A DNA stretch of 11,335 nt from Calditrichia bacterium (GCA_026991005.1 JALXCH010000581.1:1-11335), one strand, 5' to 3'. Shown: positions 1-8,227, counted from the first letter of the stretch. Numbers and translations: made by a program. The notes: generated by a model not told the origin, from the letters alone.

Positions 1-724
1 TAGTAGAACCACAAAAATCCCATCCCACAAAATCATCGATATAGCCGTTGCCATCATCATCCACACCATTCACATCACCGGGATCAAACTCCCAGCTGGA
101 CCCATTCCATATCACCGTTTTTCCGTTGCCGTTGGCATCTTCCCCTAAATTGTTCCAGAGGTTCTGGATCAAATCCGGATGATCCCAATCCACTCCGGTG
201 TCAATAATGGCGACCACAACCGTATCGCTCCCCGGCGTTGCACCTTCCCACATCCCCCAGGCATAATGGGCTTGAATCTTGGTAAGATGCCACTCGCTGG
301 AAAAATAAGGATCGTTGGGAATGTAGGGGGTAACCTCTTCGGGATAATAAATGGGAATTGCTTCGGCTAACACCAGGTAGGGATCATCGTTAAATTTTTC
401 GATGATTTGAAGAATATTGTCAGTGGGTTCCACTTCCACCCGAAATACATTGCTAAACTTAATATCCCCATCCCGATCCCAGGGTTGGGCAAAGGGAACT
501 TCGGGAGCCACCTGTTTTACCCGGTACCGGTCGAACAGAGCATCGACGGAAGAATAACCACTGCGGATCTTTCCATCCACCTGCTGAATCTCAATATTAT
601 CCAGTGCGGGATGAAACACAATACAGAAATAGCGATTGGAATAATCCACTCCTGCTTCCAATTGCGCCATGGCCCAATTCGACAGGGCAAGTAACAGAAT
701 CAGAAAAATCCATCTTTTTTTCAT
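1..724 (-). CDS. Secreted subtilisin-like (S8 family) serine protease, N-terminal part, cut by the window edge
   Basis: Only the first 241 codons are present; the 3' part lies beyond position 1. The start at 724 is supported by GGAG at 731-734, six bases upstream. Residues 1-20 form a signal peptide (Lys-Lys, hydrophobic core, AMA then Gln21). Residues about 22-130 look like an inhibitory propeptide, ending in FRVEVEPTDNI and a stretch close to AEAIPIYYP, as in other S8 precursors. The catalytic domain begins near residue 137 (NDPYFSSEWHLTKIQAHYAW, the usual entry segment). The aspartate of the triad is Asp175 in AIIDTGVDWDHPDL. The acidic, glycine-rich segment around residues 214-238 (DVNGVDDDGNGYIDD) is typical of subtilases and probably binds calcium. 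The catalytic His and Ser and any C-terminal sorting domain lie outside the window. A terminator separates it from the four-gene unit upstream, so it probably has its own promoter. Family assignment is firm; the substrate is unknown. Confidence 0.93.
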   Translation of the reverse strand, partial: MKKRWIFLILLLALSNWAMAQLEAGVDYSNRYFCIVFHPALDNIEIQQVDGKIRSGYSSVDALFDRYRVKQVAPEVPFAQPWDRDGDIKFSNVFRVEVEPTDNILQIIEKFNDDPYLVLAEAIPIYYPEEVTPYIPNDPYFSSEWHLTKIQAHYAWGMWEGATPGSDTVVVAIIDTGVDWDHPDLIQNLWNNLGEDANGNGKTVIWNGSSWEFDPGDVNGVDDDGNGYIDDFVGWDFCGST

Positions 725-749
725 ACTTCACTCCAATTTAAAATTTATT

Positions 750-777
750 TGTTTATGGTAAACGAAATTGTTGTCAG
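750..777 (-). promoter_or_regulatory. Weak candidate promoter for the S8 protease gene
   Basis: Read on the minus strand, CTGACA (777-772) resembles a -35 box, and TAAACA (755-750) lies 16 bases further on as a poor -10 box with three matches to consensus. The stretch 725-894 holds no gene and is very AT-rich. Because a terminator precedes it, a promoter is expected somewhere here, but this match is weak and other positions are possible. Confidence 0.2.
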
Positions 778-879
778 AATTTTTTCTCAAAATAAAATGA
801 AATTTAAAATAAAAACCGAGAAAAGTCATCGACAGGGCTCACAAACAATAGCCAAAAATTTTCGTGACAACCGACAATC

Positions 880-928
880 GACCAACACAAAAACAGAATG
901 AGCCATTCACAAAGGAATGGCTCATTCT
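880..928 (-). terminator. Rho-independent terminator at the end of the four-gene unit
   Basis: On the minus strand the 14-base arm AGAATGAGCCATTC (928-915) pairs perfectly with GAATGGCTCATTCT (908-895) around a 6-base loop. It is followed by GTTTTTGTGTT (894-884), a T-rich tract. It begins 33 bases after the stop codon at 961-963, so it fits a terminator for the upstream gene. Each arm also has its own GAATG/CATTC mini-palindrome. Confidence 0.85.
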
Positions 929-960
929 CAACAACAACCTTACATAACCACAGGTTTAAA

Positions 961-3825
961 TTATTTCATCAGAATCATTTTGCGGGTTTGCACTTTATCG
1001 CCCGCTTTGATGGTGTAGAAATAAATTCCACTGGTTACGGGATTGCCTGCCATATCCCGTCCATCCCAGGTTACCTGATAGTAACCGGAATTCATACGGC
1101 CATTCACCAGGGTGTTGATTTCCCGACCCAGCAAGTCGAACACCTTCAGGGTCACCTGCTGTCCGGACATATCGGCAGGAATGGCAAAACGAATCGTCGT
1201 GGTCGGGTTAAAGGGATTGGGATAATTCTGCTCCAGAGAGAACTCCCGAATCAGATTAGGATCGGTACCGGAAATTCCCACCACATTGGCACTATCCAGC
1301 ATAACCCGGATCATCACGTTGTAGTTTAATCCCAGATCGCTAAATTTACTCCAATCGCCGGAACTGATTTTGATGTAACTTTTGTCGTAGAACGGCAGCG
1401 ACTCGTCAATTCCAATATCCTTGGTTAGGGGAGTAAAGCGAACACCCGCATAGAATTCGCCATCGTTGATGGTGATGCCGGTAACATCCACTTCGTTCCA
1501 GCCGGCATCCAGATTGGCTTTGGTCATGGCGTATAATTGCGTTCCAGGATACCCATTGGCCCCGTCATCGTCAAAGATAACGAACTGAGCGGTGCCACCC
1601 GGATCTTTGAAGTACACCTTAATTTTCACCACATCGGTGGGCCAGCCAATGGGTCGAAAACGTACTGCAACATAGTTTCCGGTACCAACAGGATAGAAGC
1701 TTTCGGCAGTGCCATCATCGTATGCCATTTCGTAAATCGTAGAGGACATGGGCGTTGCACATACTTCGTTGGAATAATCGCTCTCGCCCTGTCCCGGATA
1801 AACCGCGGTCACCACATAGCAGTAGGTCTCGCCGTTGGTCACGCTGGCATCATGGTAAGAAGCGCTGGTTAAACCCGTGGCAATGGCAGAGCCATAGTTG
1901 GGATTGCTCTGCAACCGGCGATATACATTGTAGGTAATATTGGTGGAACTGCTGTAGGTTACAGCCGCGCGCACACCCCACTCACCATCCGGTAAACCAT
2001 TAGCAGCTGCTACCGAAGCCCAGGTACTCCAGCTTCCCAAGAATACCCAGCTATGCTGACTGGGAACCGTATTTTCATCCAGCGTAATGGAGATGTCGGG
2101 AGTAATTTCGATACCTGCCACAAAATCTCCGGGTACCGTCCAGTTTTCGCTGGTCAAGTCATACACATTCCACTGGTTCTGAACCAGGGTAACCGTTTTA
2201 GTATATAATGGAGTATTGCTAATACTGCCTCCGGAGGCATCCCACACCTTAATTGTGGCAGTGGTGGAGGTATTATATTGCGACCCATACACCCAGAGGG
2301 TATCGATTGTGGCGGGTGCAGGACTGTTGAAATAAGTTCCCGCATCTGCTGTACCACTGGTTACATGGATTCCGTTTTCGAAAGTGCCGTCGTCATAAAC
2401 AAATACCTGATGGCCACTCACATTCAGATCATCCCAAACCAGATCCACATAGCCATCCCCTGCGGTAGCGGCCAGGTTGGTTGGCGGTTGCAGAATAGTC
2501 GCCGGATGCCACACAATCACATCATCCACCTGAAGGGCCGTTCCTATGGGAGCGTCGTCATCGGAATAAAAGGTAAATTTCACCCGCAGCGTATCGCCCA
2601 GCAGGGGAGAGAGATCCACCGTACCACTACTATAGGATTCGGAGAACCAGGCCCAGGAGGTGGGAGCACTACTGTACACATAATTGGGATTATTGGGATT
2701 CATGGTAAGGTTAGAGACATATCGCCAGACGGCTTCTCCTTTTACCTGGACAAATACTCCGAAGTAGTCCACATCGGGGAAGGTGTTATTGTCATCGAAC
2801 GTTCCCTGAAGAGCAAAGTCCAGATAAGCCTCGCTTAACGTATCGGAGACGTAGAAGTAGGGGGAGATGTAGGAATCAATCATATTGGGATGATAGGTAC
2901 CGGTGGCAGGATCATTGCTATCGGCAATGTGCGTGGGCGAAGGAGCCGTCGGATCGGTGGCAATATGCCAATAATCGCCACCCAGCGGTGCCCAGTTCTG
3001 AGCCGTCATATCGGCCTGGGTTCCATCGTTGGAATACAGGATATTGCTTCCGTCGGCTACCACAATGTCGTCCACCTGCCAGCCAAACATGGTGGGATCA
3101 TCACTGGTGTCGTAAGCCGGGTCCGAAGCAAACGCAAAACGGATTCGCACCGTCTGGCCGGTATAAGCAGACAGATCGAAGGTTACCTGAGTCCAGTTCA
3201 GGATAGCACCGGCCCAACCCGGAACATTGGGGCCTTCACCAAACTCATATCCAAAACTATACAAGCTGTTAGCAGTATACGCCGGAGTGGGGTTCTGTAA
3301 TACCGTCCAGGTTGCACCGCCATCGGTGGAGATGCGCACATTCACACCGTCCCAGCCATCGTACGGGGAAGTAGCCCCGGCAGGGGGTTCACAACTTAAC
3401 CGATGGTAAAAAGTAAGGGTAGGAGAACCACTCAGGGTAATATCCGGTGTATCCAGCACCTGATACCAATGGCTGAGGTAACCCCCATTGTTCCCCAATG
3501 TGGTATCAGCCATCCACCAGGAGAGGTCTCCGGCGCCACCATGCGCCATCCAATCATCCTGATGCCACATAATACCCACATCCGTTTCGTCAACCGACAT
3601 CCAGCCAGTTGCTCCGGATTCAAAATCCTCGTGCCAGATTAGAGTATCCGTACGAAAGTGAACCAGAATATTCGCATTTTCCGGTAAGGAACTCGGCTTC
3701 TGCGCCTGGAATAACGAGGTTTTCGTCTTCGCAGTTAACGGTTGCACATTTTGCGAGGTGCTTTTGGCAAACGAAAGGGAAAAGAGTACCAAAAACGCCA
3801 GCATAAATACTAATAAATTTCTCAT
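961..3825 (-). CDS. Large secreted multidomain protein: two jelly-roll domains, split FnIII, T9SS-type C-terminal sorting domain
   Basis: A 954-residue exported protein, probably on the cell surface or released. Residues 1-20 are a signal peptide (LSFA, then Lys21). Residues 62-257 form a MAM-like 'choice-of-anchor J' jelly roll, opening HEDFESGATGW and closing FGWQVDDIVV. Residues 262-440 form a second, closing LQVDDVIVW. An FnIII domain starts at PPTNLAATAGDGYVDLVW (447-464) but resumes only at ITYNVYRR (630-637), ending NEVCATP (692); Cys669 and Cys689 may pair. A module of about 148 residues (476-624) sits inside it, and a related one follows at 698-843. The last ~95 residues (NYPNPFNPTTTIRF to RKMILMK) form a T9SS type A / FlgD-Ig-like domain. 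The start has the best ribosome site in the window, AAGGAGGT at 3836-3829. It is the last gene before the terminator. No catalytic motif is visible; an adhesive or ligand-binding role is inferred, and the ligand is unknown. Confidence 0.9.
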   Translation of the reverse strand: MRNLLVFMLAFLVLFSLSFAKSTSQNVQPLTAKTKTSLFQAQKPSSLPENANILVHFRTDTLIWHEDFESGATGWMSVDETDVGIMWHQDDWMAHGGAGDLSWWMADTTLGNNGGYLSHWYQVLDTPDITLSGSPTLTFYHRLSCEPPAGATSPYDGWDGVNVRISTDGGATWTVLQNPTPAYTANSLYSFGYEFGEGPNVPGWAGAILNWTQVTFDLSAYTGQTVRIRFAFASDPAYDTSDDPTMFGWQVDDIVVADGSNILYSNDGTQADMTAQNWAPLGGDYWHIATDPTAPSPTHIADSNDPATGTYHPNMIDSYISPYFYVSDTLSEAYLDFALQGTFDDNNTFPDVDYFGVFVQVKGEAVWRYVSNLTMNPNNPNYVYSSAPTSWAWFSESYSSGTVDLSPLLGDTLRVKFTFYSDDDAPIGTALQVDDVIVWHPATILQPPTNLAATAGDGYVDLVWDDLNVSGHQVFVYDDGTFENGIHVTSGTADAGTYFNSPAPATIDTLWVYGSQYNTSTTATIKVWDASGGSISNTPLYTKTVTLVQNQWNVYDLTSENWTVPGDFVAGIEITPDISITLDENTVPSQHSWVFLGSWSTWASVAAANGLPDGEWGVRAAVTYSSSTNITYNVYRRLQSNPNYGSAIATGLTSASYHDASVTNGETYCYVVTAVYPGQGESDYSNEVCATPMSSTIYEMAYDDGTAESFYPVGTGNYVAVRFRPIGWPTDVVKIKVYFKDPGGTAQFVIFDDDGANGYPGTQLYAMTKANLDAGWNEVDVTGITINDGEFYAGVRFTPLTKDIGIDESLPFYDKSYIKISSGDWSKFSDLGLNYNVMIRVMLDSANVVGISGTDPNLIREFSLEQNYPNPFNPTTTIRFAIPADMSGQQVTLKVFDLLGREINTLVNGRMNSGYYQVTWDGRDMAGNPVTSGIYFYTIKAGDKVQTRKMILMK
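1297..1734 (-). repeat. Protein-level repeat, copy 2: YDDGT module (residues 698-843)
   Basis: This encodes the second of two related beta-rich modules in the 954-residue protein. Shared landmarks, in order, are YDDGTAE, a KIKVYF strand, an FDDDG turn, a PGTQLY stretch, GWNEVDV, FYAGVRFTP, a Ser/Trp-rich loop (SSGDWSKF), and a closing NVMIRVML strand. This copy stands alone between the FnIII domain and the sorting domain. The similarity is at protein level and diverged; it is not a DNA repeat. Confidence 0.65.
1954..2400 (-). repeat. Protein-level repeat, copy 1: YDDGT module (residues 476-624) inserted in an FnIII domain
   Basis: This is the first of the two related modules. Its landmarks match the downstream copy in order: YDDGTFENG, TLWVYG, KVWDASGG, PLYTKTVTL, QWNVYDL, FVAGIEITP, a Ser/Trp-rich loop (SWSTWAS), and EWGVRAAVTY. 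It interrupts an FnIII domain, whose first strands lie just before it and whose remaining strands just after it. The boundaries are read by eye and could shift by some ten residues. Confidence 0.6.
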
Positions 3826-3870
3826 AATACCTCCTTAGTTATGATAAAGTTAAAGTTTTTGAGCCTACGC

Positions 3871-4893
3871 CTAAAAAGTAAAAGCAAAACTGTACTGATG
3901 GACATAATCCAGCAATCCATAATCGTTAAAGGAATAATCCAGTTGCAACAATGTGCCACCCATATTCACTTTAAATCCGGCGCCTGCGGTAAACGATGCT
4001 TCATCATAATTCAGTTTATACCCGGCACGTAAAGCGAACATTCCGTTCCATTCGTACTCGGCACCGAAATTAAATCGCAGATAGTGGTCAATGGGGTCGT
4101 TGGCTTCCACAGCAATGGAGAATCGATTCTTGGCACTCCGAATAATTTGCGATTCTTTTCCAATTACATCCATCATGATACCCATTTTAAACAGGAGAGG
4201 AATGGGCCATTCCAGAGTTTGCAAGCGGGCACCTGCACTTTGCTCGTAACCGGTTTCTGGATCGGTGAGGGGATAATCCAGATCCGGGCCATCCAAGCGC
4301 ATTTTCCCTCCGAAGTTTTGCAACGCCATCCCCAGGCGCATCCCGTAGATACCCGTATCGAATTGCGAACCGATATCGAAAGCAAAGGTGGATGCCTTTT
4401 CGTGATAGAGTCGTTCCTGAATATGCTTCACGGTAAGTCCCAGCACAAAACGTTCGGTTAGGCGGCGGGAATATGAAATCCCAATGGCGGCATCGGTAGC
4501 GGTAAAGGTTTCGCCAGTGCCTTCCGGTTCTTCAATGGTCGTGAGCTCGATGCTTCCGCTATTGAGATAAGTGACGCTGATTCCCAAACTTTGATGCGGC
4601 GTTAAAGGAATTACCAATCCGGCATAATTCAATGTAATACCGGCAAACAATTGAGTGTGCGACAGGGCAAAAGCCCGTTTGCCAATCTGCTGCATTCCAG
4701 CGGGATTCCAGGCCATGGCCGTGGGGTCGTTAACACCGGCCACATAAGCATCTCCCAGAGCTGTACCACGGCCACTAACCCCAATTTTTAAGAATTGAGC
4801 CATGGTGGTTCCCACTTTGGAGAGCTCGTCACCCGAAAACACCAGTGTCACACTCATCATTAAAATTAAAATGATTAAAATACTTTTTCTCAT
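3871..4893 (-). CDS. PorV/PorQ-family outer-membrane beta-barrel protein
   Basis: A 340-residue barrel of the PorV/PorQ (FadL-like) family. In characterised T9SS, PorV binds the C-terminal domains of cargo that has crossed the outer membrane and passes them to the attachment complex. Residues 1-20 are a signal peptide (LVFS, then Gly21). The family's N-terminal signature is clear: GTTMAQFLKIGVSGRGTALG (28-47) and NDPTAMAWNPAGM (55-67). Alternating amphipathic strands follow, and the protein ends YSFAFTF, with a terminal Phe as expected for a barrel. GGAGG at 4907-4903 lies nine bases before the ATG. The gene is 32 bp downstream of one sorting-domain protein and 45 bp upstream of another, so a role in exporting or anchoring these two is a reasonable inference. 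Whether it is the organism's main PorV or a locus-specific paralogue cannot be told from the window. PorQ and a general FadL-like porin are alternatives. Confidence 0.88.
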   Translation of the reverse strand: MRKSILIILILMMSVTLVFSGDELSKVGTTMAQFLKIGVSGRGTALGDAYVAGVNDPTAMAWNPAGMQQIGKRAFALSHTQLFAGITLNYAGLVIPLTPHQSLGISVTYLNSGSIELTTIEEPEGTGETFTATDAAIGISYSRRLTERFVLGLTVKHIQERLYHEKASTFAFDIGSQFDTGIYGMRLGMALQNFGGKMRLDGPDLDYPLTDPETGYEQSAGARLQTLEWPIPLLFKMGIMMDVIGKESQIIRSAKNRFSIAVEANDPIDHYLRFNFGAEYEWNGMFALRAGYKLNYDEASFTAGAGFKVNMGGTLLQLDYSFNDYGLLDYVHQYSFAFTF

Positions 4894-4925
4894 TTTCGAA
4901 AGCCTCCAAAATTAGACTTGGTATT

Positions 4926-7900
4926 CTATCGAATAATTACAAATTTACCCATATCCTTTTTCCCATCCGGTGTTTCTACCACCCAGACGTACAACCCGGG
5001 AGCCACTTCCTGACGGTTAACCGTCCACAAATTCCAATCTTCGCTTCCATCGAACACGCTATCGTGATGCAACGTCTGTACTAACTCCCCGTTTACATTA
5101 AAAATGTAAATAGTACATTTGGATGGTAAATTGGTAAACTGCAGCTTGTGGGAATATTCATTGAATTCCCAGGCAGCATGAACCACATAAGGATTGGGAA
5201 CCACTTTGACTTTTTTAATATCTTCCTGAGTTGTTTCTTTGACCTGATAAATCTTACTGGTATTCACAATAAATCCGTCTCCTTCCTGGAAAGGATTAAA
5301 TACCGGAATGAGCAACGTGTCTCCCGGTGCCCAAGGTTTATTAGCAGGTACCAGCTGGTTGTTCTGATCATAGTACGGTGTGTCGCTCCAGGTAAAAGTA
5401 AAAGAAAGTGTTTTCACATATTCACTATCAGGATATCCCACCAGGTGATTTTCCAGCAAGAAGAACTTATCCTGGGAACTCCATTTGCCATTCTGGTCAG
5501 AATCGTAAACTGTAATTTTCGCTTTCCGCGGTGTCAATGTCTTTCCGCTAACTGTCAGTTTATTCCACACCTGAAAGGGTACTTGATAAACCACCTGACT
5601 GGTATCGCGGAAATTGTAAGCATTATCTGCGCCTTCTCCAATAAAAGCAATATAATAATCTGATACTACCCTTCTCATGAAATTAGCGCTGATTTCGTAA
5701 TTACACTGGGAATTTTCCGTCCAACCCATATGGGCACGATCCACTTCTGTCTGCACTGCCGATTTGATAATCCATTCCAGCCCGTCGATGCGCGGTGGGA
5801 TGGTTTTAAATTCCGAGCTCACATCCAGAGGAATGAAGTTCTTGCTATCCTTCAGCAGAGTGTCGCCTTTAGTAAGGTTAATTAAATCGTACGTGGTGGT
5901 TCCCTGCACCGGCACCCCATTATTCATCTGGGCATGGAAGAGGATGAGATACTCATCACCGGTAATCAAACTCTGATCCACCACGTTAATTTCAAATTCT
6001 CCATTTCCTTTTGTAGAATCGATTTTAGTGATTTCCACATCTTCCTGCACCACGTTTGAGGGGGGGCGATGGGGAATAACTCGCACAATGTGCGGAAGTC
6101 GATCGCTATTAGAGAGGAAATTCTCCAAAGATGCGGCACGGAAATTAAAGCGACCACCGGTTACTTCCACCGAATCCCGCACCGGATCGTGGGCAATGAA
6201 TCCCCGGTCGTAGGCACACACCGCGTAAAGATACTCTCGGCCATTTTCCACATCGGTATCCGTCCATTGGAATTGCAAACCGGTATTGCTACCCAGGAAG
6301 CGGTGAGGCGCGGTGGGATCGTACCCTTTTATTTCATTGTCCAGGTCGAATTGCGCCACCGGCACCCAGTATTCCACTCCGGTGGAATCGTCGTGCCGTT
6401 TCTCGCCCCAGGTCATCCCGTTGTCGGTACTCTTGTAGATGCGGAATCCTTCAAAATCTTTGATTTTGGTTAAAGCATCTCGGGAGTTAATGGAAACATC
6501 ATCCCAGAACAGCGTTACTTCGCGGTCGCCTTCCAGCGCAGTAACATTGGGAGCCGTCGGCGGTGTAGGCCCACGATAGAAGTTGTCGTACATTAACTGA
6601 GCCACCTGAGCATTCACCACCAGGTCGGTAGAATCCTGTCCCATGATAATGGCAAAGGAGAACGGTACCGTATCGCCAGGGGCAAAAGTAAAGGGTCCGG
6701 AACTCATAATAAACACACAATCCAGACCATTGGGATAATCTTTTTTCAGACTGGCATAAGAATCGAAATGGGGATTAACCCTCCCCTGCGGATCGGGATG
6801 AAAATAGTGCTGCATATTGTAGGCATGACGATCGGGAGGTGAATCGGTGGAAGAGGTATCGCCAGACATTACTTTGTAGATAATTGCCTCGGCATCCACC
6901 GAAGTGGGGGTTTCGCCATCGCCGGTAAAGGGTCCCTGAGGTCCGCCGTCATCTGCGCCGGGGCGGAAATACCAATCGAACCAGTGCCAGTCGGTAAGAC
7001 CCAGTTTTTCGCCGGGGAGAATATCCGGAATCCCGTCACCATCCAGATCCACCGGTTCGGTAGCACGCGGGGTTTCCAGCAGCTTCAGTGCGGTATAAGC
7101 CAGATTGGTGGCACCGCTGCTATTATCGTCCAGGTCCCAGATGTAGGCAAAATCCCAATCCGTGTTGAAACTCATCATGTCATCGTCGTTGGTACGGCCC
7201 ACATAGCTCCCGTCGTAGGTCCGGTGGTAGGAGTCCACATCGAAATAAAATCCGGCGTATGCGCGTTTATATTCATATTGCGATTGGTTTACCAGACGCA
7301 TATTGAAAAAGATAATATCTTCTGCCACAGAAGAACCATAGGAATACGCCGACACCAGGGCTTTAACTCCCAGGGGATAACCGATTTCCGGCGGGGGTTC
7401 GTATCCCGCGGGAACAGGCAGAACGGCCAGGTCCATACTATCCGGGTTCACATCCCGGGAAGCCAGCCGATCGTCGAATTCGAAATAGACATCTTCGTCG
7501 GAGACAAATACACCCGGTTGTTCCACCCCGGAAGTATCCAGCGCCCAGGGGCCGGGCCAGTAGCGTTCTTCATTCCCCAGCGAGTCGATGCGAATCGGCC
7601 AGCTTTTGGGAATATCGCTGGTGGCAATCAACGGGGTGGGATCATCCGGCTGCGCCCAGATACCTCCATACACCTCACCCGCCGTTGCCGAGCCGTGTAA
7701 ACGGGTTGCCGCATCCTCCACGGCCTCCCAATCAATTAGCAAATGCCCGCTGGTGCGATCCATGAACGATTCAGATACCGAAGGGCCCCAATAGGTATTG
7801 GCGTTTCCTTTCACCACAAAATCCCTATCTTTGGGAGAATAAAGCGTTTTGGGACCAACTGCCCAGGGGTAAGGATTTCCCTCTTTATCCCGTCCGGGCA

Positions 7901-8198
7901 CACCGAATACCAACGATATCATCGAAATATATTGATATCGTCCCCAAAGTCCTTCGGGATACGGATCGCCCGAAAACCCAAATCCGGTAAAAATTCCGTA
8001 GTTGCTGGTGGATGTTTTCAACTTCCCTTTTTCCAGAATACCAATTGCTCGTTGAAGAGCGGGATCGGGTATCCGGTATTTCTTACCAAATGTGTAATGA
8101 GAATTTTCTGTCCGAGTATCTTTTGCTTCCAGGCCATTATTCAGCACCATTGGCACCAGAAACAAAAGTAAAAGCCATACAACAAGATGTTTCTTCAT
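4926..8198 (-). CDS. Large secreted protein of unknown function with an FnIII domain and a T9SS-like C-terminal domain
   Basis: A 1090-residue protein whose specific function I do not recognise. Residues 1-25 look like a signal peptide; there is no cysteine there, so it is not a lipoprotein. Residues about 30-545 form a core rich in Trp, Tyr, Asp and Pro that matches no domain known to me. It carries a calcium-site-like DLDGDGIPDILPGE (384-397), an acidic segment (GRTNDDDMMSFNTDWDF, 334-350), and APGDTVPFSFAIIMGQD (506-522). Residues 546-680 form an FnIII domain (PPTAPNVTALEGDREVTLFW, GFRIYKSTDNG, ENGREYLYAVCAYD). Residues 690-990 are further beta-rich sequence. The end, from VVPNPYVVHAAWE (999) through IYIFNVNGELVQTL to GKFVIIR, is a C-terminal domain of the T9SS kind, diverged from the one on the 954-residue protein. 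GGAGG at 8210-8206 lies seven bases before the ATG. It follows the TonB receptor by 29 bp. A surface partner of that receptor is possible but unproven. Confidence 0.85.
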   Translation of the reverse strand: MKKHLVVWLLLLFLVPMVLNNGLEAKDTRTENSHYTFGKKYRIPDPALQRAIGILEKGKLKTSTSNYGIFTGFGFSGDPYPEGLWGRYQYISMISLVFGVPGRDKEGNPYPWAVGPKTLYSPKDRDFVVKGNANTYWGPSVSESFMDRTSGHLLIDWEAVEDAATRLHGSATAGEVYGGIWAQPDDPTPLIATSDIPKSWPIRIDSLGNEERYWPGPWALDTSGVEQPGVFVSDEDVYFEFDDRLASRDVNPDSMDLAVLPVPAGYEPPPEIGYPLGVKALVSAYSYGSSVAEDIIFFNMRLVNQSQYEYKRAYAGFYFDVDSYHRTYDGSYVGRTNDDDMMSFNTDWDFAYIWDLDDNSSGATNLAYTALKLLETPRATEPVDLDGDGIPDILPGEKLGLTDWHWFDWYFRPGADDGGPQGPFTGDGETPTSVDAEAIIYKVMSGDTSSTDSPPDRHAYNMQHYFHPDPQGRVNPHFDSYASLKKDYPNGLDCVFIMSSGPFTFAPGDTVPFSFAIIMGQDSTDLVVNAQVAQLMYDNFYRGPTPPTAPNVTALEGDREVTLFWDDVSINSRDALTKIKDFEGFRIYKSTDNGMTWGEKRHDDSTGVEYWVPVAQFDLDNEIKGYDPTAPHRFLGSNTGLQFQWTDTDVENGREYLYAVCAYDRGFIAHDPVRDSVEVTGGRFNFRAASLENFLSNSDRLPHIVRVIPHRPPSNVVQEDVEITKIDSTKGNGEFEINVVDQSLITGDEYLILFHAQMNNGVPVQGTTTYDLINLTKGDTLLKDSKNFIPLDVSSEFKTIPPRIDGLEWIIKSAVQTEVDRAHMGWTENSQCNYEISANFMRRVVSDYYIAFIGEGADNAYNFRDTSQVVYQVPFQVWNKLTVSGKTLTPRKAKITVYDSDQNGKWSSQDKFFLLENHLVGYPDSEYVKTLSFTFTWSDTPYYDQNNQLVPANKPWAPGDTLLIPVFNPFQEGDGFIVNTSKIYQVKETTQEDIKKVKVVPNPYVVHAAWEFNEYSHKLQFTNLPSKCTIYIFNVNGELVQTLHHDSVFDGSEDWNLWTVNRQEVAPGLYVWVVETPDGKKDMGKFVIIR

Positions 8199-8227
8199 CG
8201 AAGACCTCCGAATTTTTCCAAAAACTC

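Noticed and set aside
384..750. Reading the left-edge gene as a pseudogene because no stop codon is visible
   Set aside because: The frame is open from the ATG to the window edge with intact signal peptide, propeptide and catalytic Asp motif; it is simply cut by the window boundary.
898..1329. A 143-codon plus-strand frame beginning inside the terminator
   Set aside because: It overlaps the terminator and is antisense to the highly recognisable sorting domain of the 954-residue protein.
2278..2838. A 186-codon open frame on the plus strand
   Set aside because: It is antisense to the jelly-roll and FnIII region, and its composition reflects the complementary strand.
6984..7700. A 238-codon open frame on the plus strand
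   Set aside because: It is antisense to the 1090-residue secreted protein and shows no recognisable family, signal peptide or ribosome site.
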